A stretch of 64,000 bases of DNA from positions 1-64,000 of the forward strand of contig NZ_FNAL01000012.1 of the NCBI RefSeq assembly GCF_900101915.1, written 5' to 3'. The translations under genes and the position numbers were made by a program. The notes below the pieces were generated by a model. That model ran no database searches, had not been told where the DNA came from, and saw only the letters and a program-made list of their open reading frames with translations. Within the stretch, counting starts at the first letter, position 1, and every line of letters begins with the position of its first letter. Below, one piece after another: positions 48,924 through 57,951 of the stretch. The DNA comes from Psychrobacter pacificensis. GTDB lineage: Bacteria > Pseudomonadota > Gammaproteobacteria > Pseudomonadales > Moraxellaceae.

Positions 48924-50267
48924 ATGGCTACAGATTTGCAAGTCACAACCAACAAGCTATCTAATAAAGAGACTCAGCTCACGGTTAAAGTACCCGTTGA
49001 AAAAATCCAAAACAAAGTAGAAGGCCGCATCAGCCAAGTGGCGAAAACCGCCAAAATCGACGGTTTCCGTAAAGGCAAAGTGCCAATGTCGCACATCCGC
49101 TCACAGTACGGTGCGGGCATCCAGCAAGAAGTGATCAACGATGTGATCCGTGATACGGTCTTTGAAGCGATCAAATCTGAAGACATCCGCGCGGTTGGCA
49201 TGCCAAACATCGACGACGTCAAACTTGAAGACGATTTCTTGGTATATCAAGCCACCGTTGAGATCTTCCCAGAAATCGACGTACAAGGTATCGATGAAAT
49301 CGAAGTTGAGCGTCACACGGCAACCGTCAGCGATGAAGACGTCGACACCATGATCGAAAACCTACAAAAGCAGCGTCAAGAGTACGTTGAGAAAAAAGGT
49401 AAAGCGACTAAAGATACTCAGGTCACTTTCGACTTTGAAGGTTCAATCGACGGCGAGAAGTTTGAAGGCGGTAGCGCTGAAGACTTCAAACTAGTCATCG
49501 GTAGCGGCCAGATGATTCCAGGCTTTGAAGACGGTATCAAAGGCATGAAAGCTGGCGAAGAAAAAGTTATCGATGTGACTTTCCCAGAAGATTATCAAGC
49601 AGAAAACCTAGCAGGTAAAGAAGCTCAGTTCAAAATCAACGTAAAATTGGTTGAAAAACCTAAGTTACCTGAGATCGATGAAGAGTTCCTTGAGCTATTT
49701 GGCGTGACCGAAGGCGGCGTAGACAAACTAAAAGAAGACGTACGCAAAAACATGGAACGCGAAATCAAGAACGCCGCGCGTAGCCAAGTGAAGCAAGCGA
49801 CTTTTGATGCATTGCTAGAAAAGAACGAGTTTGACGTACCAAGCGCCATGCTAGAGCAAGAAATCGAGCGTCAACGCAACATGATGATGCAACGTTTTTC
49901 TCAGCAGTTTGGTGCGAGCGCTGATAGCTTCGATAAAGACATGCTGCCAAATGAGCTCTTTGAAGAGCAAGCGCTACGTGCAGCCCGTCTTGGTATCATC
50001 GTTGCCCGTGTTATCGACACCGAAGGTCTAGAAGTGGATCAAGAGCGTGTTGAAACCTTCATCAAAGAAGCGGCTGAAAACTACGAAGATCCAGCGGAAG
50101 TAATCGAGTACTACACCAATGACAAGCAGCAACGCGCTAACATTGAGTCTGTGGTACTAGAAGACCAAGTAGTAGATTACTTGATCAGCCAAGGCAAAGT
50201 GACTGACAAAGAAGTCAGCTACCAAGATTTGCTAGCGGCTCAGCAACAACAGCAGCAAGGTATGTAA
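48924..50267 (+). CDS. tig: Trigger factor
   Basis: 447-aa ribosome-associated chaperone and peptidyl-prolyl isomerase. The ribosome-binding loop is [17 protein letters not shown] (about residue 42). The PPIase domain (about 150-245) has [17 protein letters not shown] and [15 protein letters not shown]. The rest is the alpha-helical substrate-binding cradle, ending in a glutamine-rich tail. The start at 48924 is preferred because AAAGGTG is 8 nt before it; the ATG at 48918 is too close. In most gammaproteobacteria clpP follows directly; here a urease operon on the other strand intervenes. Confidence 0.96.
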   Translation: MATDLQVTTNKLSNKETQLTVKVPVEKIQNKVEGRISQVAKTAKIDGFRKGKVPMSHIRSQYGAGIQQEVINDVIRDTVFEAIKSEDIRAVGMPNIDDVKLEDDFLVYQATVEIFPEIDVQGIDEIEVERHTATVSDEDVDTMIENLQKQRQEYVEKKGKATKDTQVTFDFEGSIDGEKFEGGSAEDFKLVIGSGQMIPGFEDGIKGMKAGEEKVIDVTFPEDYQAENLAGKEAQFKINVKLVEKPKLPEIDEEFLELFGVTEGGVDKLKEDVRKNMEREIKNAARSQVKQATFDALLEKNEFDVPSAMLEQEIERQRNMMMQRFSQQFGASADSFDKDMLPNELFEEQALRAARLGIIVARVIDTEGLEVDQERVETFIKEAAENYEDPAEVIEYYTNDKQQRANIESVVLEDQVVDYLISQGKVTDKEVSYQDLLAAQQQQQQGM

Positions 50268-50280
50268 TCTAGACTGAGCG

Positions 50281-50311
50281 CTGTATGGTGTTAAACCATA
50301 ACACCATACAG
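50281..50311 (+). other. Perfect 13-bp hairpin after tig
   Basis: CTGTATGGTGTTA pairs exactly with TAACACCATACAG around AACCA, 13 nt after the tig stop and just before the intrinsic terminator. No U-run follows, so this is an extra 3' structure, perhaps an RNase barrier. Confidence 0.6.
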
Positions 50312-50330
50312 CACGCTTGTTCTACATATC

Positions 50331-50373
50331 AAAAAATACGGCCCCGATCATCGATCGGGGCCGTATTTTTTTG
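50331..50373 (+). terminator. Strong terminator between tig and urease operon
   Basis: ACGGCCCCGATC pairs with GATCGGGGCCGT around ATC, extended by A/T flanks, followed by seven T. Very stable and usable in both directions, separating convergent tig and hupE/ureJ. Confidence 0.95.
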
Positions 50374-50472
50374 TGCACGCTCAATGGCTTTTTCGATTAA
50401 CCAATCGCTAGCATGGTCGTTACGCAAGACGTATCAGCTAAAACTACGCTCAAAGTCTTGCAATAATACACC

Positions 50473-51225
50473 CTATACTAGAGCAGGTACAAACACCGCG
50501 CCCAGTCCAAGTACGACTAGCCCGCGCTGTAACCATAAGTTACCACCTAGGCGCTGCTGTAGCTGCTGGCTGACCAACGTACCAACTGCATATAGCGCCA
50601 GCATCGTCACTAGCATCCCTGCATAAAAACCCAACTGACCACTTACGCCAGCATTCGCTGGTACTTCAAGGGCATGTGCCAATCCATGAAAGACCGCCAA
50701 ACCACCAAAACCAAACAACGATAGTTGCTGGATGCTTGGCGTATGCGCTGGCTGCGTACGCGCTGAAAAAGCTTCTTGTCGACTCTTATCACTCATCAAA
50801 ATCAGAGCCAATACGACCACTGATAGCGATATGGCAATCTCAATCCATCCAGATGATGCCGCAAACCCAACACCGCCAACCAACACCCCAATAGTGCCCA
50901 AAACGGCCCCTAGTGATAATCCAGCTGTCAGTGACATCATACCTAGGCGCTGCTTTTGTAGTCCATAAAACAACATGCCCATACCGACTGCCAAAAACAG
51001 ATGATCAAGACCCGTCACTGGATGCAGCAGTCCCGCTTGCAATGTGCCCAAAAACGAGGGCGCTTGTATAGTAGCCGAGTGAATATGACCCGAATGTGCC
51101 TGCGCCAACGACGGTACCATCGTAAAGGTTGCAAGCGTCATTGAAGCCGCTGCTATTTTTCGAGAAGATAAAGCCTGTGAAAAACGGGCTTTATGACTGT
51201 GATGCTCTTTTGTATGTTGTGTCAT
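50473..51225 (-). CDS. ureJ: HupE/UreJ family nickel transporter-like protein
   Basis: 250-aa integral membrane protein of the HupE/UreJ family, proposed nickel permeases or secondary transporters. The N-terminal polar part is followed by a signal-like segment ending SLAQAHSGH (mature His-rich start), then HPVTGLDHLFLAVGMG (the conserved HP-x5-DH motif), about six hydrophobic helices, and FHGLAHALEVP (second His motif). TAAGGAGTCAACCCC precedes the ATG. It ends the urease operon, 51 nt after ureG, so nickel supply for urease is the likely role. Confidence 0.88.
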   Translation of the reverse strand: MTQHTKEHHSHKARFSQALSSRKIAAASMTLATFTMVPSLAQAHSGHIHSATIQAPSFLGTLQAGLLHPVTGLDHLFLAVGMGMLFYGLQKQRLGMMSLTAGLSLGAVLGTIGVLVGGVGFAASSGWIEIAISLSVVVLALILMSDKSRQEAFSARTQPAHTPSIQQLSLFGFGGLAVFHGLAHALEVPANAGVSGQLGFYAGMLVTMLALYAVGTLVSQQLQQRLGGNLWLQRGLVVLGLGAVFVPALV

Positions 51226-51276
51226 GGGGTTGACTCCTTATGATGAATATTTTAATGATTGATGAGCGGCTATTGG

Positions 51277-51966
51277 TTAAGCGAGCATACCGTGCTCTTT
51301 GATAAAGGCAATAATTTCATCCAGACCATCACCGGTTTTCATATTGCTAAAGACAAAAGGCTTATCGCCACGCATTTTTTTGGCATCGCGCTCCATCACC
51401 TCAAGCGATGCGCCAACCATTGGCGCAAGATCGGTTTTATTGATGATTAATAAATCCGACTTGGTGATACCAGGGCCCCCTTTACGAGGTATTTTGTCAC
51501 CCGCTGAGACGTCAATGACATATAAGGTCAAATCAGACAGCTCTGGGCTAAAGGTCGCGGCAAGATTGTCACCACCCGACTCAATGATAATCAATTCTAG
51601 GCCCTCAAAGGTTTCTTGCAACTCGGCAATGGTCGTCAGGTTGATCGACGCATCTTCACGAATCGCGGTATGCGGACAGCCGCCCGTTTCTACGCCGCGA
51701 ATACGTTCAGCGGGCATCGCATTATTGCGTGTCAAAAACTGCGAATCTTCTTTGGTATAAATATCATTGGTGACAACTGCCATATTGATCGTATCACGCA
51801 AGTTTTGACACAATTTTAGGGTCAAAGCGGTCTTACCACTGCCGACTGGCCCGCCGATGCCGAGGCGTAAGCAGGATAAAGAAGCGGGCGGATTTGACTG
51901 GTCATTATCAATATGTGAGTCAGGTGTAGATTGGATGCTTTTTGGTTTGATCGGGGTTAGAGACAT
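51277..51966 (-). CDS. ureG: Urease accessory GTPase UreG
   Basis: 229-aa SIMIBI GTPase delivering nickel during urease maturation. P-loop GPVGSGKT at residues 39-46; [37 protein letters not shown] includes the metal-binding [19 protein letters not shown] and NKTDLAP (guanine specificity) follow. There is a roughly 30-residue polar N-terminal extension (about 205 aa is usual). AAGGAGCTTACC precedes the start. Sits between ureF and ureJ. Confidence 0.97.
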   Translation of the reverse strand: MSLTPIKPKSIQSTPDSHIDNDQSNPPASLSCLRLGIGGPVGSGKTALTLKLCQNLRDTINMAVVTNDIYTKEDSQFLTRNNAMPAERIRGVETGGCPHTAIREDASINLTTIAELQETFEGLELIIIESGGDNLAATFSPELSDLTLYVIDVSAGDKIPRKGGPGITKSDLLIINKTDLAPMVGASLEVMERDAKKMRGDKPFVFSNMKTGDGLDEIIAFIKEHGMLA

Positions 51967-52023
51967 GGTAAGCTCCTTGAATGTTTCATATAGGAATAAT
52001 AATAAATAGAGATAAAGGTACAG

Positions 52024-52818
52024 TTATGAGCGGAACAACCGGCTGTATTGCTCCTCATGCATACTTGAGAGAATCGCCAAATTGGGCAAGCTATTAGAAA
52101 TATTGAGCCTGTCATAGAGGTCTTCGCACAGCTTTTGACAACCCTGATGTTCACTCATATTGAGCGTGTCGGTCGCGTTTGATGACGTGATTAAATCCTC
52201 AAAGGCTTGCTGTATGCTATCGCTCAGCGCTCCAACTTCAGAGCCAAGATCACTTTGCAGCTGCCACAAGATACGCTGACCCGCCATTTGCCCGAGTGGT
52301 ACAGTCTTGACAGCGGCGAGCACCATATTTTCCAATTGAGCAAATCCATAGGTGGTCATCGACTGCATGAGTGGCAGCTGCCAATGCTGGGCAATGTGAG
52401 CAAAAAGTGGTAAATAACCATCATCAGGTATCTCAGCAGGTATACCAAGACTCAGTACTTCGTTGAGCCAGGATACCATCGCTTGTGCCAACTGCTGCGA
52501 CTCTAGTATAAACTCTTTACTCTCAAGGCCTGCATGATAATCATGTGCCAGATTTGCCGCTAGCACCTCATTACCTTGATCAAGCGCACACACGATAAGT
52601 GCCAATATAGGTAGCTCGTAGCCAATGACAGCCAGCGCAAGATAGTCTTGCATAAAGGTAAGCGTACTGGCTTCATCAGAGATAATGCCTGACTCAATCG
52701 CTGACTCTACGCCTTGTGAGTAGGTATAGCTACCAATCGGCAAGTTACTAGAGGCCAGCATCAACATCTGCCCAAGTTGGGCAGACAGATGAGACTGAGC
52801 ACTGTCATCAACCATCAT
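52024..52818 (-). CDS. ureF: Urease accessory protein UreF
   Basis: 264-aa all-helical UreF, which with UreD/UreH and UreG forms the urease activation complex. SNLPIGSYTYSQGVESAIE, a glutamate/leucine-rich helical region and PLGQMAGQRILWQLQSDL follow the family pattern. It is longer than the usual 220-230 aa by polar stretches. The start overlaps the end of ureE by 11 nt, with ATG-ATG in tandem; the second ATG (52815) is an alternative. The C-terminal MHEEQYSRLFRS contains the conserved SRLFRS end. Confidence 0.93.
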   Translation of the reverse strand: MMVDDSAQSHLSAQLGQMLMLASSNLPIGSYTYSQGVESAIESGIISDEASTLTFMQDYLALAVIGYELPILALIVCALDQGNEVLAANLAHDYHAGLESKEFILESQQLAQAMVSWLNEVLSLGIPAEIPDDGYLPLFAHIAQHWQLPLMQSMTTYGFAQLENMVLAAVKTVPLGQMAGQRILWQLQSDLGSEVGALSDSIQQAFEDLITSSNATDTLNMSEHQGCQKLCEDLYDRLNISNSLPNLAILSSMHEEQYSRLFRS

Positions 52819-53392
52819 TTGAGTGACCTATAGACGCATTATGTTGGCTGTGGCTGTCATCATGGCTATGCGCGTCATTATGCGAATGCGTATGAGCGTG
52901 AGAATGGCTATGCGAATGCCCGTGTCCTGTCTGATAAGCACCCGTTTCAGGCTCAAACGGCACTGATGCAGACTCAGTATGTAGCCCAAGATTTTCTAGC
53001 ATTTGTGCCAGTACATGATCGTTTTCAAAATACAGCGCGTACCGTGCTGCACTGTGCTCAAACATCAACGGCACATGGCGATTGCCCAAATGATACGCGC
53101 CTTTCATTAGTAGAAAATCATCGGCTGCCGTCACTTTGGTCACCGCTTGGGGCTTGGCGATGACTTGCATCAACTCCCCTGCGGCATTGGTGAGGACGTC
53201 ATCTCCTTTTAAGACACCAGTACGCGGCAAATCGATACCGACCGCCTCCCCTGAAACTGTCACAGCTCGAAATCGCGAATGCTGACGAGTATCAAAGTCC
53301 AAAAGCAGATAGTCATCCGCTTGGCGCTGGGCAGTCAATTGCGCTTGTTGGATATCACTTAAGGTAGGGAGACGGGTATTAAATATTTTCAT
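52808..53392 (-). CDS. ureE: Urease accessory metallochaperone UreE
   Basis: 194-aa nickel chaperone. The N-terminal part shows LLDFDTRQHSRFRAVTVSGEAVGIDLPR, the central domain has HLGNRHVPLMFEH, and the C-terminus is a histidine-rich tail with 16 or more His in about 35 residues, a typical Ni-binding tail. The start at 53392 (MKIFNTRLP) is preferred over a TTG at 53422 ten codons upstream, though its ribosome site is weak. It overlaps ureF by 11 nt, so expression is coupled. Confidence 0.94.
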   Translation of the reverse strand: MKIFNTRLPTLSDIQQAQLTAQRQADDYLLLDFDTRQHSRFRAVTVSGEAVGIDLPRTGVLKGDDVLTNAAGELMQVIAKPQAVTKVTAADDFLLMKGAYHLGNRHVPLMFEHSAARYALYFENDHVLAQMLENLGLHTESASVPFEPETGAYQTGHGHSHSHSHAHTHSHNDAHSHDDSHSQHNASIGHSNDG

Positions 53393-53572
53393 AAATATAA
53401 TGCTCTGTTTACTGTGGCTCAAATGATTGAATAATAGTATTGATAATAAAAGTGCCCAAAATGGCTGTCAGCAATCAATGAGAAGATCACGCCAAAACCA
53501 GCTCTCTATAAGCCTGTGACACGCTTTTTAAGACAGCCTTTAGCCGTGTGTCTTTAAATCTTAAAATAAAAA

Positions 53573-55747
53573 TCAGAATAAGAAATAACGCTGTGCCATG
53601 GGCAGTACCTCAGCAGGCTCACAGGTAAGTGTCTTACCATCGGCACGTACTTCGTAGGTCTCAGGATTGATGTCCATATCTGGGCAGTAGCTGTTGAGGC
53701 GCATATCGCTTTTGCGAATCTCACGTATCCCATGGACAGGCTGAATCACTTTTGTCAGTCCAAGCTGTTTATCGACTTGTTTGTCTATCGCGGCTTGCGA
53801 CATAAAGGTGATACTGGTTTGAGCAACCGATTTGGGATACGACGCAAACATAGGACGATAATGCACAGGCTGAGGGGTGGGAATAGAGGCGTTAATATCG
53901 CCCATCGGTACCGCAGCGATCAGGCCACCTTTGATGATGCATTCAGGTTTTACCCCAAAAAACTTGGGCGACCACAGCACCATATCCGCCCATTTACCCA
54001 CTTCAATGGAGCCGACCATATCGCTAATACCATGCGTAATCGCAGGATTTATCGTATATTTTGCAATATAGCGTTTGATGCGAAAGTTATCATTGTCCGC
54101 GCTTTGATCGTAGTCGGTCAGAGTAATATGCTGCGCTTGATGCTCTGTTTGTGCTGTCGCATCTGGAGCCAGATGACCACGCTGAACTTTCATTTTGTGC
54201 GCCGTCTGCCATGTGCGAATGACCACTTCACCCACGCGCCCCATCGCTTGTGAGTCACTACTCATCATCGAGATAGCACCCAAATCGTGCAAGATGTCTT
54301 CAGCCGCGATGGTTTCTTGACGAATACGGCTTTCGGCAAATGCTACGTCCTCTGCGATAGCAGGGCTTAAATGATGACAAACCATGAGCATATCGAGATG
54401 CTCATCAATGGTATTGACGGTATAAGGCCTAGTAGGATTGGTGGAAGATGGAAGCACATGCGACTTGCCAATGGCCTTTAGAATATCAGGCGCATGGCCA
54501 CCGCCTGCGCCTTCGGTATGAAAAGTATGAATACAGCGGTTTTTAAATGCGCCAAGCGTACTCTCAAGATAGCCACTTTCATTTAACGTGTCAGTATGAA
54601 TCGCAACTTGCACATCATAGTCGTCAGCAACGCTCAGACAATTATCAATAGCTTGCGGCGTCGTACCCCAATCTTCATGTAGCTTGAGTCCGACGGCACC
54701 CGCTTCGATTTGCTCAGCAATTGGAGTGGGCACACTCACATTGCCTTTACCCAATAGCCCAATATTCATAGGGATACTATCGGTAGATTGTAGCATTGAG
54801 GCAATATGATATGCCCCCGGCGTACAAGTAGTCGCGAGCGTACCTTGGGCAGGGCCTGTGCCACCGCCTAGCATCGTGGTCACCCCCGACATCAGCGCCG
54901 TCTCACACTGCTGAGGCGCGATAAAGTGAATATGACTATCGACGCCGCCTGCGGTGAGGATTTTGCCTTCACCAGCGATGATTTCGGTCGCGCCGCCAAT
55001 CGGAATATCGATGGCAGGCTGGATATCAGGATTACCCGCTTTACCAATCGCGCTGATACGGCCATTTTTGATACCGATATCGGCTTTGTAGATACCCGTA
55101 TAATCTACAACCAGTGCATTGGTAATCACGGTATCTGCAACTTCCGCGCCCAGCAGTTGCCCTTGACCCATACCATCACGGATGACTTTGCCGCCGCCAA
55201 ATTTGACTTCTTCACCCTTAATCTCGGTAGTATGGCTAGTACCTTCATCACTTTGTGACGTATTCGCTTGGTCAATAGCAGTATCTTTATGGCTGGTCAA
55301 ATCCGCCTCAACCTGTAGCCAAAGCTCAGTATCAGCGAGACGCACTTTATCGCCGGTAGTCGGACCAAAATGCTCTGCATAAATCTGCCGACTTACCCGC
55401 TTTTGCGAAGTAGCCAGTTGCTTTTCATCGGTCTTATCTGGTTGAACCGCGCCCATGACACGACCTGCAAAGCCATATACTTCCTGCTTGCCAGCATAAG
55501 CCACCAATTCTACCTCTCGCGACTGCCCCGGCTCAAAACGAACTGCCGTGCCAGAGATGATATTTAGGCGATACCCACGGGTCTGCTCTCTATTAAAGCT
55601 CAGCGCATCATTGACTTCATAAAAGTGATAATGCGAGCCGATTTGGATCGGTCTATCGCCAGTATTACTCACACTGATGGTCTGTACTTGTCTTCCTTGG
55701 TTTAGGATAATGTCACCATCTTGGATGTTATATTCGCCTGCTTGCAT
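53573..55747 (-). CDS. ureBC: Urease beta-alpha fusion (UreB-UreC)
   Basis: A single 724-residue frame carrying both UreB and UreC. Residues 1-102 are UreB ([22 protein letters not shown] ends within the normal beta barrel; [24 protein letters not shown] follows). A linker at about 103-119 leads into UreC at [21 protein letters not shown]. The active-site residues are complete and offset by exactly 138 from Klebsiella UreC: H272, H274, carbamylated K355, H357, H384, H410, C457, H458 and D498. Two polar insertions, about residues 152-177 and 527-549, occur in loops. There is no Met, GTG or TTG at the UreC start in the linker. The gamma subunit ureA is separate. Confidence 0.95.
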   Translation of the reverse strand: MQAGEYNIQDGDIILNQGRQVQTISVSNTGDRPIQIGSHYHFYEVNDALSFNREQTRGYRLNIISGTAVRFEPGQSREVELVAYAGKQEVYGFAGRVMGAVQPDKTDEKQLATSQKRVSRQIYAEHFGPTTGDKVRLADTELWLQVEADLTSHKDTAIDQANTSQSDEGTSHTTEIKGEEVKFGGGKVIRDGMGQGQLLGAEVADTVITNALVVDYTGIYKADIGIKNGRISAIGKAGNPDIQPAIDIPIGGATEIIAGEGKILTAGGVDSHIHFIAPQQCETALMSGVTTMLGGGTGPAQGTLATTCTPGAYHIASMLQSTDSIPMNIGLLGKGNVSVPTPIAEQIEAGAVGLKLHEDWGTTPQAIDNCLSVADDYDVQVAIHTDTLNESGYLESTLGAFKNRCIHTFHTEGAGGGHAPDILKAIGKSHVLPSSTNPTRPYTVNTIDEHLDMLMVCHHLSPAIAEDVAFAESRIRQETIAAEDILHDLGAISMMSSDSQAMGRVGEVVIRTWQTAHKMKVQRGHLAPDATAQTEHQAQHITLTDYDQSADNDNFRIKRYIAKYTINPAITHGISDMVGSIEVGKWADMVLWSPKFFGVKPECIIKGGLIAAVPMGDINASIPTPQPVHYRPMFASYPKSVAQTSITFMSQAAIDKQVDKQLGLTKVIQPVHGIREIRKSDMRLNSYCPDMDINPETYEVRADGKTLTCEPAEVLPMAQRYFLF

Positions 55748-55791
55748 GGGAGCCGCCTTATGTTGGAGTGATCATTTAGTGATAGACAGAA

Positions 55792-56094
55792 CTATACGAT
55801 GGGATTGTGTACCGTGACCAATTTGGTACCATCAGGGAAGGTCGCCTCGATTTGCACTTCATCGACCATCTCTGCCACCCCTTCCATGACATCATCGGCA
55901 GACAGGTAAGTAGCCCCTTCACTCATTAATTCAGCCACTCTTTTGCCATCTCTAGCCCCTTCCATCAGCAGCATACTGATATAAGCGATGGCTTCGGGGT
56001 AATTGAGCTTAACGCCGCGGTTTTTGCGGCGCTCAGCCACCATGCCAGCGGTAAATAGCATGAGCTTGTCTTTTTCTGTTGGCGTCAGATGCAT
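55792..56094 (-). CDS. ureA: Urease gamma subunit
   Basis: 100-aa small structural subunit. It begins [20 protein letters not shown] and contains [48 protein letters not shown] in family order (ending VHNPIV). TAAGGATTTGCC precedes the ATG. Follows ureD by 79 nt and precedes the fused ureBC by 44 nt. Gamma is thus encoded separately while beta and alpha are joined. Confidence 0.97.
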   Translation of the reverse strand: MHLTPTEKDKLMLFTAGMVAERRKNRGVKLNYPEAIAYISMLLMEGARDGKRVAELMSEGATYLSADDVMEGVAEMVDEVQIEATFPDGTKLVTVHNPIV

Positions 56095-56173
56095 GGCAAA
56101 TCCTTATTTTATTTATTATAAAAGTTATAGCAGATTATCAGGTCGTGTGGCTTAGCTATGAAAAACCGTAGAC

Positions 56174-57196
56174 TTAGGTGTCCCAAATACGCGGACGGCA
56201 AGGCTCAAGCTGCCACCAATGATGTCGCAAGCCTTCTCTGATTTGATAAAAAGCTTCAAAACAGCCGCGCACATCTGAACCGATATACCGAATATTAATG
56301 GCTTGACCGTTATGAGTACAATAAACCGGTAATCTAGCCTCAGCAATCATATGGCGTAATGCAACGATGGTATTGTCTAAATAGCGAGCTAGGGCCTGCT
56401 TCATCGTTGCTAAGGCTGTCTCGTCTGATTGTGCGGCAGAGGCAGGCAGTGCAGCGTTGTCATGTACATCGCTCAAACTTGGCACTGCCCAAAATGACCC
56501 ATAAATATGCTGATCTGCTAGTCCTAGACTCGATGTAAACCAGCGACTTTGGGCAGCCTGTTTGACACGTTCAGCAACGATAACCTTACCTTCTCGGTAG
56601 ATATTTAATCCAGTATGATAACGCCCTTGCAAGAACTGCTCATCATATGCTTGCCGCCCAAATACGCTAATCTCCCAAGTCAGCAAGCTAGATGAGTCAG
56701 CTAAATCAAAACGGCTCACTGCATGCATATTGGCTTCGTTATAAATAATACTCTCTTGTGGTAGCCATTCTAAGCGAACATGTGCGGCGAGTTTGGCTTG
56801 CAGATGTTGGCTTGCATAGGCAGCTATCTTGTCTTGGCTCATACTTTGGTGCGTGTCGTTGTCGTCCGACCGAGCTTTATGTTTTTGGCTGACACCGTCA
56901 TTACCATACCACTTGCCAGCCCCTGGTGTAGTGATAACAGCATGGCTGCCATTGTCTAAATGCAACTCTATCGTCAGCGTATCACCGCCTGCGATACCTG
57001 CTGGCGGATATAACATCAATATATGACAAATGCCTTGCTGCCCACGTGGCTCAGGATATAGGGCACGCTGTACCATAAGCGCGCCCGTGTGCTCACGATG
57101 AGATAGCCGCGTCTTAGCGGTAGCAGCCGCAATTTTGGCAATATCTGTGCGCTTAACAGTGTCAAAACTCAATGTTAAAGAAGAAGCCCAACTCAT
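56174..57196 (-). CDS. ureD: Urease accessory protein UreD
   Basis: 340-aa UreD/UreH scaffold that binds apo-urease and guides nickel insertion. Conserved features: REHTGALMVQRALYPE, YPPAGIAGGDTLTIELHLD, TTPGAGKWYGN, LEWLPQESIIYNEA, and GCFEAFYQIREGLR near the C-terminus (RPRIWDT end). It is longer than the usual about 270 aa, with polar segments. First gene of the operon ureD-ureA-ureBC-ureE-ureF-ureG-ureJ. Several out-of-frame mini-ORFs precede the ATG. Confidence 0.92.
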   Translation of the reverse strand: MSWASSLTLSFDTVKRTDIAKIAAATAKTRLSHREHTGALMVQRALYPEPRGQQGICHILMLYPPAGIAGGDTLTIELHLDNGSHAVITTPGAGKWYGNDGVSQKHKARSDDNDTHQSMSQDKIAAYASQHLQAKLAAHVRLEWLPQESIIYNEANMHAVSRFDLADSSSLLTWEISVFGRQAYDEQFLQGRYHTGLNIYREGKVIVAERVKQAAQSRWFTSSLGLADQHIYGSFWAVPSLSDVHDNAALPASAAQSDETALATMKQALARYLDNTIVALRHMIAEARLPVYCTHNGQAINIRYIGSDVRGCFEAFYQIREGLRHHWWQLEPCRPRIWDT

Positions 57197-57594
57197 TTTA
57201 TATACTCATTTGCTCATTTTACTCATTAAATACAATCTAGTAATCTGGTTCCTGACCAAAAAGTCAGTTAATTTCACTGTCTATACAAGCATTATGCCAA
57301 CTCATATGCAAACACTCTTACATACACTCCACCATCACACCCAACATAATGATTTTACTTTGGTTTTGACTGTATATTTTTTCTTACTAACATGACAAAG
57401 CTGGTTTAGCTATTTTTTAATCAGCCTTTTACCGCTGATAACTATTAGATAAATAACGGTTTGCACCAAATTGTGGCGTTTTTCGTTAATATGCACCATT
57501 TTTTAGCATTCAAACTTGGACTATTAACACACTATGTCAGGCCGCACTTTCTACTTATAAGAATAACTATGAGTAAATGCGCTTAAGGATTCTT

Positions 57595-57759
57595 TTGACA
57601 ACCCACATTTGCACAATTGAATAGTAAGATAGGTAGATTGCAAGGCAGTTAATCAGGTATTCTATGTTAAAAGTATGGTGAGACACTGCTCTATGATATC
57701 CATATCGGGGTAAGTTTCTGTGGGATACGCCTGATTTGCAGATAGAATCTGCCTTTTTT
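57595..57759 (+). ncRNA. Candidate small RNA with promoter and terminator
   Basis: TTGACA (57595-57600), 16 nt, TTGAAT (57617-57622) resembles a sigma-70 promoter. About 8 nt later a transcript would start and run to hairpin GCAGAT-AGA-ATCTGC (57738-57752) followed by six T (57754-57759). AATCAGG (57651-57657) pairs with CCTGATT (57730-57736), closing a large stem. Length about 130 nt. No known RNA family recognised; both promoter and RNA are predictions. Confidence 0.4.
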
Positions 57760-57760
57760 G
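57737..57760 (+). terminator. Intrinsic terminator in ureD-clpP spacer
   Basis: GCAGAT and ATCTGC around a 3-nt loop, followed by CTTTTTT on the plus strand only. Confidence 0.6.
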
Positions 57761-57838
57761 GATATTCTTTCAACTTATATATAAAAATATAGCGGACTCA
57801 CTTTTTCACCTATTTTATGTACAAACGGGTTTTATAGG

Positions 57839-57866
57839 CTTGAATAGTGGGCGTAGTCCCCCTATA
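57839..57866 (+). promoter_or_regulatory. Sigma-32-like heat-shock promoter for clpP
   Basis: CTTGAA (57839-57844), 13-nt spacer, then CCCCCTATA (57858-57866), close to the CTTGAA / CCCCATnT consensus of sigma-32. It sits 86 nt before the clpP ATG. clpP-clpX is a heat-shock operon in E. coli, so the placement is expected. Confidence 0.7.
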
Positions 57867-57951
57867 AACTACCCATTAGCACAAAACATACCAGACAATA
57901 AAACCATTTTAACTGTTTTTTATTTTATCCCTTTATCGATAGGACTTTTCT

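Larger units (their letters stand above)
57197..57951. other. ureD-clpP spacer with several signals
   Basis: 755 nt between divergent ureD and clpP. No protein gene seen. It contains ureD-proximal mini-ORFs (57198-57226), an inverted CTGAC...GTCAG at 57252-57267, a candidate promoter-to-terminator RNA (about 57595-57759) and a sigma-32-like clpP promoter (57839-57866). It probably also carries the ureD promoter on the minus strand. Confidence 0.6.

Noticed and set aside
50380-50470. Protein-like stretch on the minus strand just after the hupE/ureJ stop, in the same frame
   Set aside because: It contains an in-frame TGA and part of it is simply the palindromic terminator read as codons; probably chance.
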